From an uncultured Lachnospiraceae bacterium (GTDB lineage: Bacteria; Bacillota; Clostridia; Lachnospirales; Lachnospiraceae), in contig CAJTQO010000019.1 of NCBI GenBank assembly GCA_910578405.1, positions 17,462-31,743 on the forward strand: 14,282 bases of DNA, given 5' to 3'. The notes under the pieces are model-generated. The model saw only the letters and a program-made list of their open reading frames with translations. It made no database searches and was not told where the DNA came from. Both the position numbers and the translations under genes were made by a program. Positions 1 through 7,224 of this stretch are shown piece by piece (position 1 is the stretch's first letter; every line of letters begins with the position of its first letter).

Positions 1-873
1 GCATCCCTTCTTCTTTTGCTGCTCTGGCGGAAAAAATTACGGGAACAGAAAGCCGCCGCCATCCCGGTTTTCATTCTGTTCCTTTCCTTCCTTATCAATA
101 TGGCAGCGCCGGGCAATTCCGTCCGGGAAGCAGCCGTACAGGGGATGCCGCCTATAAAAGCCATATTAGTTTCCTTCCGTTTTACCCTGTTCTATGCCAT
201 AGACCAATGGACTACCTGGACGGTTCTGGCTTTGACGCTGCTTTCCCTCCCTTTCCTCTGGAATATAGTAAAGCGCGTCAGCTTTTCTTTTCCCTGCCCA
301 CTGCTGACGGTGGCATACAGTTTCTGCCTTCTATCCTGCGCCTTTACCCCATCCCTGTATGCCACCGGGAACGTGGATGCGCCCAGGATACAAAATATTA
401 TTTTCCTCCTCTACCTCCTGCTCCTCTTCCTGAATGCCGGATACCTCCTGGGCTGGGCCTGCCACCACTTCCGCCCGGATATAGCCGGACACAGGCCCGC
501 AGCAGGAAGCGCAGTCCCTACGAATGCAGAAAGCCCGAAGGATACCCTTTCTTCCACTCAGCAGACTTATTTCCTTTGCGCTGTCCTGGCATTCCTTTTC
601 TGCCTTGGCATCACCATTAAGCCAAACCCGGACTATTACACCACAACCTCGGCTCTTATGGAGCTGGCCACCGGACAGGCGCAGGCTTACGGAGAGGAGA
701 TGGAGCGGCGGCTTGCGCTGCTTCATCTTCCAAAAGAGGACATCCTCCTCCCCCGCATACAGACACAGCCTCCCCTTCTTTACCATACCGATATTACCTC
801 TGACCCCGGAGACTGGTCTAATATGGCTATGAGCCGCTACTATCAGAAAAATTCCATTGCACTGGAGCCATAG
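1..873 (+). CDS. Multi-spanning membrane protein, DUF6056/GT-C-like (3' part only)
   Basis: The reading frame is open from the first base, so the start codon lies outside the window; the TTG at 16 is only an internal leucine codon. It ends at TAG 871-873. The visible 290 or so residues contain about five hydrophobic segments separated by short polar loops, then a soluble C-terminal tail of roughly 85 residues. The sequence AAPGNSVRE in the first loop after a membrane segment resembles the APGN-x-R loop I associate with DUF6056-type bacterial membrane proteins, which are thought to be GT-C-fold glycosyltransferases acting on lipid-linked sugars at the cell surface. That family call rests on this motif and topology only. 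The gene is convergent with prfB and shares a hairpin terminator with it. It could be any large integral membrane glycosyltransferase; being a real membrane-protein gene is much surer than the family name. Confidence 0.6.
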   Translation, partial: ASLLLLLLWRKKLREQKAAAIPVFILFLSFLINMAAPGNSVREAAVQGMPPIKAILVSFRFTLFYAIDQWTTWTVLALTLLSLPFLWNIVKRVSFSFPCPLLTVAYSFCLLSCAFTPSLYATGNVDAPRIQNIIFLLYLLLLFLNAGYLLGWACHHFRPDIAGHRPAAGSAVPTNAESPKDTLSSTQQTYFLCAVLAFLFCLGITIKPNPDYYTTTSALMELATGQAQAYGEEMERRLALLHLPKEDILLPRIQTQPPLLYHTDITSDPGDWSNMAMSRYYQKNSIALEP

Positions 874-888
874 CCCATAAGTTCCGAT

Positions 889-936
889 AAATAAAATGCA
901 AAGTTTCCAAAATGATGGAAACTTTGCATTTTATTT
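889..936. terminator. Bidirectional terminator between convergent genes
   Basis: Bases 889-908 pair perfectly with 917-936 (20 bp, no mismatch) around the 8-base loop 909-916. On either strand the 3' arm ends in CATTTTATTT, giving a U-rich end. It lies 15 bp after the stop of the plus-strand membrane gene and about 45 bp after the stop of prfB, so it can end transcription from both sides. Confidence 0.85.
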
Positions 937-982
937 GGTATGATTCGACATAAAATTCCATTTTGCAAGTTTTTATGCATAT

Positions 983-2114
983 CTACTCTTCTTCTGCAAC
1001 CGGAACCCCTCCGGTCTGGAACCATTTCAGATAAGCATTGATAAAGCCGTCCAGCCCGCCGTCCAAAACAGCGTCTGCGTTTCCTGACTCTTCCCCCGTC
1101 CGATGGTCTTTGACCATTGTGTATGGCTGCAGCACATAGGAACGAATCTGATTCCCCCAGCCAATCTCCTTCACTTCCCCACGGATACCGGATAGCTTCT
1201 CCGCATTCTGCTCCTGCCGCAGCAAAAACAGTTTTGCTTTCAGCATCTGCATTGCCTTATCCTTATTCTGGAACTGGGAACGCTCATTCTGACACTGCAC
1301 CACAATCCCCGTAGGAAGATGGGTAATGCGAATGGCGGAAGAAGTCTTATTGATATGCTGTCCGCCCGCACCGCTGCTCCGGTACGTATCAATGCGCAAA
1401 TCCTCTTCGTCAATCTCAATATCCATATCCTCTTCAATATCCGGCATTACGTCCAACGATACAAACGAAGTCTGCCGTTTGCCCTGCGCATTGAACGGAG
1501 ATATGCGCACCAGACGATGCACCCCTTTCTCCGATTTCAAATACCCATACGCATTTTCCCCGTTTACCTGGAACGTCACCGATTTAATCCCCGCTTCATC
1601 GCCGTCCAGATAATCCAGCACTTCCACGCCAAACCCTTTCCGCTCCGCCCACCGGGTATACATACGATATAACATGGAACACCAGTCGCAGCTCTCCGTC
1701 CCCCCGGCCCCGGCATTCAGCTTCAGGATTGCATTGTCCTTATCATACTCCCCGGACAGCAAAGTGCGAATCCGAATCCCCTCAAACACCTCGATAAAAG
1801 AATCCAACTCCGAACGAATCTCCGCCGCCATTTCCGGATCTTCCTCTTCATAGCCCATTTCAATGAGCATCTCAATGTCCTCATACTGCCTGGCCAGCCC
1901 GTCCATCGTATCCACGGCATCCTTCAGATTCTTCAATTCTTTCATCTTCTTATTCGAGGACTCCGGATCATCCCAAAATCCCGGGGCCTCCATCTCACGC
2001 TCCAACTCTTCCATCCGTCCGACCTTATCCGCTAAGTTAAAGTGAATCCCTCACTTCCGCCAGCGGACTTTCATAGGTCTGCAATTCTGATTTCATCTGA
2101 TCTAATTCAACCAC
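983..2114 (-). CDS. prfB: Peptide chain release factor 2, made by programmed +1 frameshift
   Basis: RF2 ends translation at UGA and UAA by triggering peptidyl-tRNA hydrolysis on the ribosome. The obvious frame (2014-983, 343 codons) lacks the N-terminus. Reading back, a GTG at 2114 with an AGAGGTGA ribosome site opens a 25-codon frame that stops at TAA 2039-2037. A +1 slip at CTT 2042-2040 joins it to AAC TTA GCG and gives a 376-residue protein. In that numbering the stop-codon-reading tripeptide SPF is at 205-207 and the catalytic GGQ at 250-252, the same numbers as in E. coli RF2, which supports both the slip and the start. Residue 246 is Ser (Thr in E. coli K-12). The gene ends in TAG, a codon RF2 does not read. 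It lies 68 bp after secA, the same order as in Bacillus, and probably shares its transcript. An ATG-only annotation would miss 33 residues. Confidence 0.95.
2036..2054 (-). promoter_or_regulatory. RF2 +1 frameshift site with TAA stop
   Basis: On the minus strand the codons read GTG AGG GAT TCA CTT TAA C. CTT (2042-2040) is codon 25 and TAA (2039-2037) codon 26, the same position as the CTT TGA C site of E. coli. AGG (2051-2049) is codon 22, where E. coli has the Shine-Dalgarno-like AGG GGG; here the next codon is GAT, so the internal ribosome-binding stimulator looks weaker. The C after the stop is kept. The usual stop is TGA, read only by RF2; TAA is read by both RF1 and RF2. Confidence 0.88.
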
Positions 2115-2146
2115 TTAACGTCACCTCTTTCATTTCTATATTTTTA

Positions 2147-2177
2147 TGTCTTATTTTATATGTTCCAAAATAAGACA
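2147..2177 (-). other. AT-rich hairpin in the secA-prfB gap
   Basis: TGTCTTATTTT at 2147-2157 is a perfect inverted repeat of 2167-2177 with a 9-base loop. It lies just after the secA stop (2183-2185) and about 40 bp before the prfB start. Only three of eleven pairs are G-C and no U-run follows on the minus strand, so a full terminator is unlikely. It may trim the ratio of secA to prfB message or protect a processed end. Confidence 0.5.
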
Positions 2178-2182
2178 AACCC

Positions 2183-4747
2183 CTACTTCCTCCCACAACA
2201 CTGCTTATATTTCTTCCCGCTGCCGCAAGGACAGGGAGCATTGGGATACACCTTCACAGCCTCCCGTTTCACAGGCCCTTTTTGCAGCGAATCGTCCTTA
2301 TTCGTCCCTGTCACCTTGGCCACCTGTTCCCGCTCCACTTTCTGCTCTATCCTCACATGGAACAGCAGCCGGACAGTTTCCTCCTTAATGTTCTGAGTCA
2401 TTTCATCAAACATCTCATAGCCGCTCAGCTTATATTCCACCAACGGATCCCTCTGTCCGTATGCCTGCAGCCCTACCCCCTGGCGCAACTGCTCCATATC
2501 GTCAATGTGATCCATCCACTTCCTGTCGATTACTTTTAACAAAATGACACGCTCCACTTCCCGCATCGCTTCCGGGTTGGGGAATTCCGCTTCCTTGCTT
2601 TCATAAAGCTTCACTGACTCTTCCTTCAACTGCTGCTTTAAACTGTTTTTCTTCGGCTTTAACACCCGCCCCGTATTGATGCGCCGCAAAGGTATGGTCG
2701 GCAAAAGCAGCGTATTCAGCTCATTGAAATCCCAGTCCTCAATATCCACATCGTCCCCGATACTGATATCCACCGCGTTTTCCGCAATGTCCGTAACCAT
2801 CTTGAAAATAGCGTCCCGCATACTCTCGCCGCTAAGCACCTTGCGCCGCTCTTCATAGATAATCTCCCTCTGCTCGTTCATCACCTGGTCATATTCCAAC
2901 AGATTCTTACGGATGCCGAAGTTATTGTTTTCAATCTTCTTCTGCGCCGACTCAATGGCCTTTGTCAGCGATTTGTGTTCAATTTCCTGGTTTTCCGGTA
3001 TGCCTAACGTATTGAACATGCCAATCAGCCGTTCTGAGCCAAACAAACGCATCAAGTCATCCTCCAGGGAAATGTAAAACTTGGATTCCCCAGGATCCCC
3101 CTGCCGGCCCGAACGCCCGCGCAACTGGTTGTCGATACGGCGTGATTCATGACGCTCCGTACCGATAATTTTCAGTCCGCCCGCTTCCTTTGACTCCGCA
3201 TCCAGCTTAATGTCCGTACCACGGCCCGCCATATTCGTTGCAATGGTCACTGCCCCATGCACTCCGGCGTCGGCCACAATTTCCGCCTCCAATTCATGGA
3301 ACTTTGCATTCAATACCTTATGCGGAATGCCTTCCCTTCCTAAGAGCTTGCTGACCTCCTCCGAAGCTTCAATGGTAATGGTGCCGACCAAAACAGGCTG
3401 TCCCTTGGCATGGGCTTCCTTTACCGCCTCTATAATGGCATGAAGCTTTTCCTTCTTCGTCTTGTACACCGCATCCTGCAAATCCTGACGCACCACCGGA
3501 CGGTTCGTAGGGATTTCTATAACATCCATGCCGTAAATATCGCGGAATTCCTTTTCCTCCGTCAAAGCAGTTCCCGTCATGCCCGCCTTTTTGTCAAATT
3601 TATTGAAAAAGTTCTGGAACGTAATCGTCGCCAAAGTCTTGCTTTCCCGCTTTACCTTCACATGCTCTTTCGCCTCAATGGCCTGGTGCAGCCCGTCGGA
3701 ATAGCGGCGCCCGGGCATGATGCGGCCTGTAAATTCATCCACAATCAGCACCTGGTCTTCCTTCACCACATAATCCTGGTCACGGAACATCAGATTGTGG
3801 GCACGCAGCGCCAGGTTGATATTGTGCTGTATTTCCAGGTTTTCCGGGTCAGCCAGGTTCTCAATCTGGAAGAAACGCTCCACTTTGGCCACGCCCTCTT
3901 CCGTCAGGTTTACCACTTTGTCCTTTTCATTGACGATAAAGTCCCCGGTTTCCTCCCTTTCGATGCCCATAATGGCGTCCATTTTTGTCAGCTCCGCCAC
4001 ATCCGCGCCGCGCTTCAACTGCCGCGCCAGGATATCGCAGGCTTCGTACAGCCTGGTGGACTTCCCGCTCTGCCCGGAAATAATTAACGGAGTCCTGGCC
4101 TCGTCAATCAGCACGGAGTCCACTTCGTCAATAATCGCAAAGTGCAGGTTCCTGAGTACAAGCTGCTCCTTATAAATCACCATGTTGTCCCGCAGATAGT
4201 CAAACCCCAATTCGTTGTTTGTCACATAAGTGATATCGCACTTATACTGCTCCCTGCGCTCCTCGGCTTTCATTTCGTTTAACACCACGCCAACTTTCAG
4301 CCCAAGGAATTCATGCACCTGCCCCATCCACTCCGCATCACGCTTTGCCAGATAGTCGTTGACCGTGACAACATGCACCCCTTTCCCCTCCAGGGCATTC
4401 AGATAGGCGGGCAGCGTGGATACCAGCGTCTTGCCTTCCCCTGTCTTCATCTCCGCGATACGCCCCTGATGAAGGATAATGCCGCCAATAAGCTGCACAC
4501 GGTAATGCTCCATATTCAATACCCTTTTCGCAGCTTCCCTTACGGCTGCGAAGGCTTCCGGCAGGAGGCTGTCCAATGTCTCCCCCTCCTGGAAACGCTT
4601 CTTGTACTCTTTTGTTTTGTCCCTCAACTGTTCATCGGTAAGCGCCTGCATAGAAGGCCGCAAGGCTTCAATTGCATCCACCTGGCTTTCAATCCTTCTT
4701 AACTCCCTCTCGCTATGAGTTCCAAAAACCTTGCTAACAATATTCAT
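2183..4747 (-). CDS. secA: Preprotein translocase motor ATPase SecA
   Basis: SecA is the ATP-driven motor that pushes unfolded preproteins through the SecYEG channel at the membrane. The 854-residue product is of normal length. Visible marks are the Walker A sequence MKTGEGKT (100-107), the DEVD Walker B box (207-210), the helicase-like TNMAGRGTDIKL segment in the second nucleotide-binding domain, and a C-terminal zinc motif with Cys at 839, 841, 850 and 851 (CPCGSGKKYKQCC), which in the family binds SecB or phospholipid. The start ATG at 4747 follows a GGGAG ribosome site seven bases upstream. A promoter 90-120 bp upstream serves it. It ends in TAG, and prfB follows on the same strand after 68 bp. 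The hpf gene often found before secA in Firmicutes is absent; the divergent ptb-buk operon is there instead. Confidence 0.98.
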   Translation of the reverse strand: MNIVSKVFGTHSERELRRIESQVDAIEALRPSMQALTDEQLRDKTKEYKKRFQEGETLDSLLPEAFAAVREAAKRVLNMEHYRVQLIGGIILHQGRIAEMKTGEGKTLVSTLPAYLNALEGKGVHVVTVNDYLAKRDAEWMGQVHEFLGLKVGVVLNEMKAEERREQYKCDITYVTNNELGFDYLRDNMVIYKEQLVLRNLHFAIIDEVDSVLIDEARTPLIISGQSGKSTRLYEACDILARQLKRGADVAELTKMDAIMGIEREETGDFIVNEKDKVVNLTEEGVAKVERFFQIENLADPENLEIQHNINLALRAHNLMFRDQDYVVKEDQVLIVDEFTGRIMPGRRYSDGLHQAIEAKEHVKVKRESKTLATITFQNFFNKFDKKAGMTGTALTEEKEFRDIYGMDVIEIPTNRPVVRQDLQDAVYKTKKEKLHAIIEAVKEAHAKGQPVLVGTITIEASEEVSKLLGREGIPHKVLNAKFHELEAEIVADAGVHGAVTIATNMAGRGTDIKLDAESKEAGGLKIIGTERHESRRIDNQLRGRSGRQGDPGESKFYISLEDDLMRLFGSERLIGMFNTLGIPENQEIEHKSLTKAIESAQKKIENNNFGIRKNLLEYDQVMNEQREIIYEERRKVLSGESMRDAIFKMVTDIAENAVDISIGDDVDIEDWDFNELNTLLLPTIPLRRINTGRVLKPKKNSLKQQLKEESVKLYESKEAEFPNPEAMREVERVILLKVIDRKWMDHIDDMEQLRQGVGLQAYGQRDPLVEYKLSGYEMFDEMTQNIKEETVRLLFHVRIEQKVEREQVAKVTGTNKDDSLQKGPVKREAVKVYPNAPCPCGSGKKYKQCCGRK

Positions 4748-4837
4748 AGTTAAACTCCCATATCATCCGTAGATGTCCTCATTTCCATGGTAAGCCTGCT
4801 AAAGAGTTGCTTTTCCATTTTCAAAAAACTAACCTAT

Positions 4838-4866
4838 ATTGTAACAGATTCATTTCATATATTCAA
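4838..4866 (-). promoter_or_regulatory. Sigma-A promoter of secA-prfB
   Basis: On the minus strand TTGAAT (4866-4861), a 17-base spacer and TACAAT (4843-4838) match the vegetative -35/-10 consensus well. The start point would be near 4831, leaving a leader of about 84 bases before the secA ATG. Confidence 0.75.
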
Positions 4867-4944
4867 CTATTGCCGTTGCAGAAATTCATTTTTCCGCAAT
4901 TTCATGCAGCCTGCCAAAAACTTAACGGAAACTGCCCATCCATC

Positions 4945-4973
4945 TTGACCTTATACATAAGAAGTGTTATTAT
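4945..4973 (+). promoter_or_regulatory. Sigma-A promoter of ptb-buk
   Basis: TTGACC (4945-4950), a 17-base spacer and TATTAT (4968-4973) form a strong vegetative promoter. The start point is expected near 4980, giving a leader of about 66 bases ending in the AGAGGTG ribosome site of ptb. Its -35 faces the secA -35 about 78 bp away; nothing else was recognised between them. Confidence 0.78.
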
Positions 4974-4981
4974 TTTAACGA
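4964..4981. promoter_or_regulatory. Possible Rex operator on the ptb-buk promoter
   Basis: GTGTTATTATTTTAACGA agrees with the clostridial Rex consensus TTGTTAA-N4-TTAACAA at 11 of the 14 fixed positions. It covers the -10 hexamer and expected start point, where a bound repressor would block transcription. Rex is a repressor that senses the NADH/NAD+ ratio and controls fermentation genes in clostridia. The region is AT-rich, so a chance match is possible. Confidence 0.4.
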
Positions 4982-5045
4982 TCAGAAAAATATTAGCAAC
5001 TGACCGGAAATACTATAAAAATTTTAAAGTAAGAGGTGCAGAGAA

Positions 5046-5957
5046 ATGAGTAAGACTTTCGACGATTTAATTTCCAAAGTAAAAGAAATCCCCATGAAAA
5101 AAGTTTCCGTGGCCGTAGCGCAGGATTCCGCCGTGCTGGAGGCTGTCCGGGCAGCTAAGGACCGGAAGATTGCAGACGCCATCCTGGTGGGAAACGAAGC
5201 CAAAATCAAAGCCGTTGCGGAAGAAGACCATGTTGACATCAGCGATTTTGAGATTATAAATGTGGAAGATGACATAGAGGCTTCCCTAGCCGCCGTAAAA
5301 CTGGTGCATGAAGGCAAAGCGGATATGTATATGAAGGGCCTGATTGACACCAAACATTTCTTAAAAAGCGTCCTGGACAAAGAAGTGGGCCTGCGGACCG
5401 GAAAACCGCTGTCCCATGTATGCGTATTTGATGTGGAAGGGATTGACCACCTGCTGTTTTTAACCGACGTGGCTTTCATCCCATACCCTTCCTTGGAAGA
5501 CAAAGTCCATATCATCAACAATACATTGGAAATCACCAAAGCCTGCGGCATCGAATGTCCCAAGGTAGCTCCTCTGGCAGCCGTAGAAGTTGTGAACCCC
5601 AAGATGCCCGCCACCGTGGAAGCGGCAGAACTGACCCGGATGAACAAAGACGGCGAAATCACGGGCTGCATTATCGACGGGCCGCTTTCCCTTGACCTGG
5701 CCATCGACGCTGAGGCGGCAAAACACAAGGGAGCTACAGACCGACCCATCCAGGGTGACGCTGACATCCTCCTTTTCCCTGATATCCATGCCGGCAACCT
5801 GGTTTACAAAGCCATGGTACATACAGCCAAACTGAAAAACGGCAATATTTTAACAGGAACCAAAGCGCCTGTAATCCTGACCTCCCGGTCGGATTCCATG
5901 GAAGTCAAAGTAAATTCCCTGGCTCTTGGCGCAGTGGTGGCAGAATCTTTAAAATAA
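5046..5957 (+). CDS. ptb: Phosphate butyryltransferase
   Basis: The enzyme converts butyryl-CoA and phosphate to butyryl-phosphate and CoA in the cytoplasm, the first step of the kinase route to butyrate. The 303-residue product has normal length and the phosphotransacetylase/phosphotransbutyrylase layout: ADMYMKG at 92-98, a conserved APLAAVEVVNPKMPAT stretch at 175-190, DGPLSLDLAID at 211-221 and GDADILLFPDIHAGN at 237-251. The last two belong to the acyl-CoA/phosphate pocket of the family. ATG 5046 follows an AGAGGTG site. The buk gene begins 41 bp downstream, which favours butyrate over acetate as the natural product. Branched-chain acyl-CoA may also be used, as in Bacillus homologues. 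Expression should follow the promoter at 4945-4973 and perhaps Rex. Confidence 0.94.
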   Translation: MSKTFDDLISKVKEIPMKKVSVAVAQDSAVLEAVRAAKDRKIADAILVGNEAKIKAVAEEDHVDISDFEIINVEDDIEASLAAVKLVHEGKADMYMKGLIDTKHFLKSVLDKEVGLRTGKPLSHVCVFDVEGIDHLLFLTDVAFIPYPSLEDKVHIINNTLEITKACGIECPKVAPLAAVEVVNPKMPATVEAAELTRMNKDGEITGCIIDGPLSLDLAIDAEAAKHKGATDRPIQGDADILLFPDIHAGNLVYKAMVHTAKLKNGNILTGTKAPVILTSRSDSMEVKVNSLALGAVVAESLK

Positions 5958-5998
5958 ATAAAAACTGACGTATTTTAATAAAAAAAGGAGGACAGGCC

Positions 5999-7066
5999 AT
6001 GTCTGTAAAAAGTTTAATCATCAATCCCGGCTCCACCTCAACGAAAATCGGCGTATTCGAGGACGAAACCTTGCTGTTTGAAGAAACCCTGCGACATTCC
6101 ACCGAGGAAATCGCGCAATACGCTTCCATCGTAGACCAGAAGGATTTCCGGAAAAATATTATCCTTTCCCTTATGAAGGAAAAAGACTTTGATATGAAGT
6201 CGCTAAATGTAATCGTAGGGCGGGGCGGCATGTTAAAGCCCATCCCCGGCGGCACATACGCTGTGACCGACGACTTGCTGCATGATTTAAAAGTCGGAGT
6301 GCAGGGACAGCACGCTTCCAACCTGGGCGGCGTCCTGGCAAGGGAAATCGGCGATTCCATCGGCGTCCCTTCCTACATTGTAGACCCTGTGGTCGTGGAT
6401 GAATTAATGCCTATGGCAAGGTATTCCGGCGTGCCGGAACTTCCACGCACCAGCGTATTCCACGCCCTGAACCAAAAAGCCGTGGCAAAACGCTATGCAA
6501 AGGAAAAAGGCGTAGCTTATGATTCCCTGAATCTAATCGTAGTGCATATGGGCGGCGGCGTATCCGTAGGCGCCCATGAAAAAGGAAAAGCAGTCGATGT
6601 ATTTAACGCCCTGGACGGCGATGGCGCCTTCTCCCCGGAAAGGGCCGGCGCAGTGCCTTCCGGCGCGTTAATAAAAATGTGCTTCTCCGGCAGCTATACG
6701 GAAAAAGAAGTTTATAAGAAAATCGTAGGAAACGGCGGTTTCAACGCTTACCTGAACACCAACGATATGAGGGAAGTCAATAAAATCGTGGAGGAGGGCA
6801 ACAAAGAAGCCGAAGTAATCCGGGAAGCCTTTATTCTGCAGGTAGCCAAAGACATCGGTTCCATGGCGTGTGTGCTGAGCGGGAAAGTAGACCAGATTCT
6901 CATTACCGGCGGCATCGCATACAACAAATATGTCACCGACCGGCTTACGGAAAGGGCCGGCTTCATCGCTCCCATTACCGTATACCCGGGAGAAGACGAA
7001 CTCCTGGCATTGGCGCAGGGCGCTTTGCGCGTACTCAATGGCGAAGAGAAAGCGATGGAATATTAA
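5999..7066 (+). CDS. buk: Butyrate kinase
   Basis: Butyrate kinase moves phosphate from butyryl-phosphate to ADP, yielding butyrate and ATP by substrate-level phosphorylation. The 355-residue product matches family length. The ASKHA fold is shown by NPGSTSTKI (9-17, phosphate-binding loop), GRGG (74-77), VVHMGGGVSVGAHEKG (181-196), ALDGDGAFSPERAG (204-217), ILITGGIAYN (300-309) and YPGEDELLALAQGAL (329-343). ATG 5999 sits behind an AAAGGAGG site. It is co-directional with ptb, 41 bp away with no terminator between, so the two form one operon that ends at the hairpin beginning at 7084. Isobutyrate or branched-chain fatty acid kinase activity is a possible alternative within the same family. 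The length and context clearly favour Buk over acetate kinase. Confidence 0.95.
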   Translation: MSVKSLIINPGSTSTKIGVFEDETLLFEETLRHSTEEIAQYASIVDQKDFRKNIILSLMKEKDFDMKSLNVIVGRGGMLKPIPGGTYAVTDDLLHDLKVGVQGQHASNLGGVLAREIGDSIGVPSYIVDPVVVDELMPMARYSGVPELPRTSVFHALNQKAVAKRYAKEKGVAYDSLNLIVVHMGGGVSVGAHEKGKAVDVFNALDGDGAFSPERAGAVPSGALIKMCFSGSYTEKEVYKKIVGNGGFNAYLNTNDMREVNKIVEEGNKEAEVIREAFILQVAKDIGSMACVLSGKVDQILITGGIAYNKYVTDRLTERAGFIAPITVYPGEDELLALAQGALRVLNGEEKAMEY

Positions 7067-7083
7067 TCCAAAGAATGGAAAAG

Positions 7084-7117
7084 ACGGACTGGAGCAGCCG
7101 CTCCGGCCCGTTTTTTA
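7084..7117 (+). terminator. Rho-independent terminator of ptb-buk
   Basis: ACGG 7084-7087 pairs with CCGT 7108-7111 and CTGGAGC 7089-7095 with GCTCCGG 7100-7106, with one A/C mismatch between the two helices and an AGCC loop. A run of six T follows at once (7111-7116). It lies 17 bp after the buk stop. Confidence 0.9.
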
Positions 7118-7176
7118 TTTTATTTTGTTTTCTATTTTGTTTTCCAGTTTGTTTTCCAGTCTCCTGTGTCCGGAAG
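7117..7176 (+). repeat. T-rich simple repeat after the buk terminator
   Basis: The stretch repeats variants of TATTTTGTTTTC and TTTGTTTTCCAG several times. It extends the T-run of the terminator and carries no gene. It may be a low-complexity decay product or help termination; the minus-strand asnB transcript would read it as an A-rich tail. Confidence 0.5.
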
Positions 7177-7224
7177 CCAAACGGTTTCCTTTGGTTTGGA
7201 ATGGTTTCTGCACTCCCAAACCCC

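Noticed and set aside
207..620. 137-codon plus-strand frame within the first gene
   Set aside because: Shadow frame of the membrane protein; Pro-rich with no coherent hydrophobic pattern.
983..2014. prfB as a 343-codon gene starting at ATG 2014
   Set aside because: It would lack the N-terminal segment; GTG 2114 has a strong ribosome site, and the +1 slip gives E. coli-like numbering of SPF and GGQ.
3410..4087. 225-codon open frame on the plus strand
   Set aside because: Antisense to secA; no ribosome site or family motif, and secA is unmistakable.
5024..5797. 257-codon open frame on the minus strand
   Set aside because: Antisense to ptb; Ser-rich composition mirrors ptb codons, with no domain.
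7117..7176. Possible CRISPR-like or short-spaced repeat array
   Set aside because: The units are T-rich, imperfect and lack unique spacers; simple-sequence repeat is sufficient explanation.
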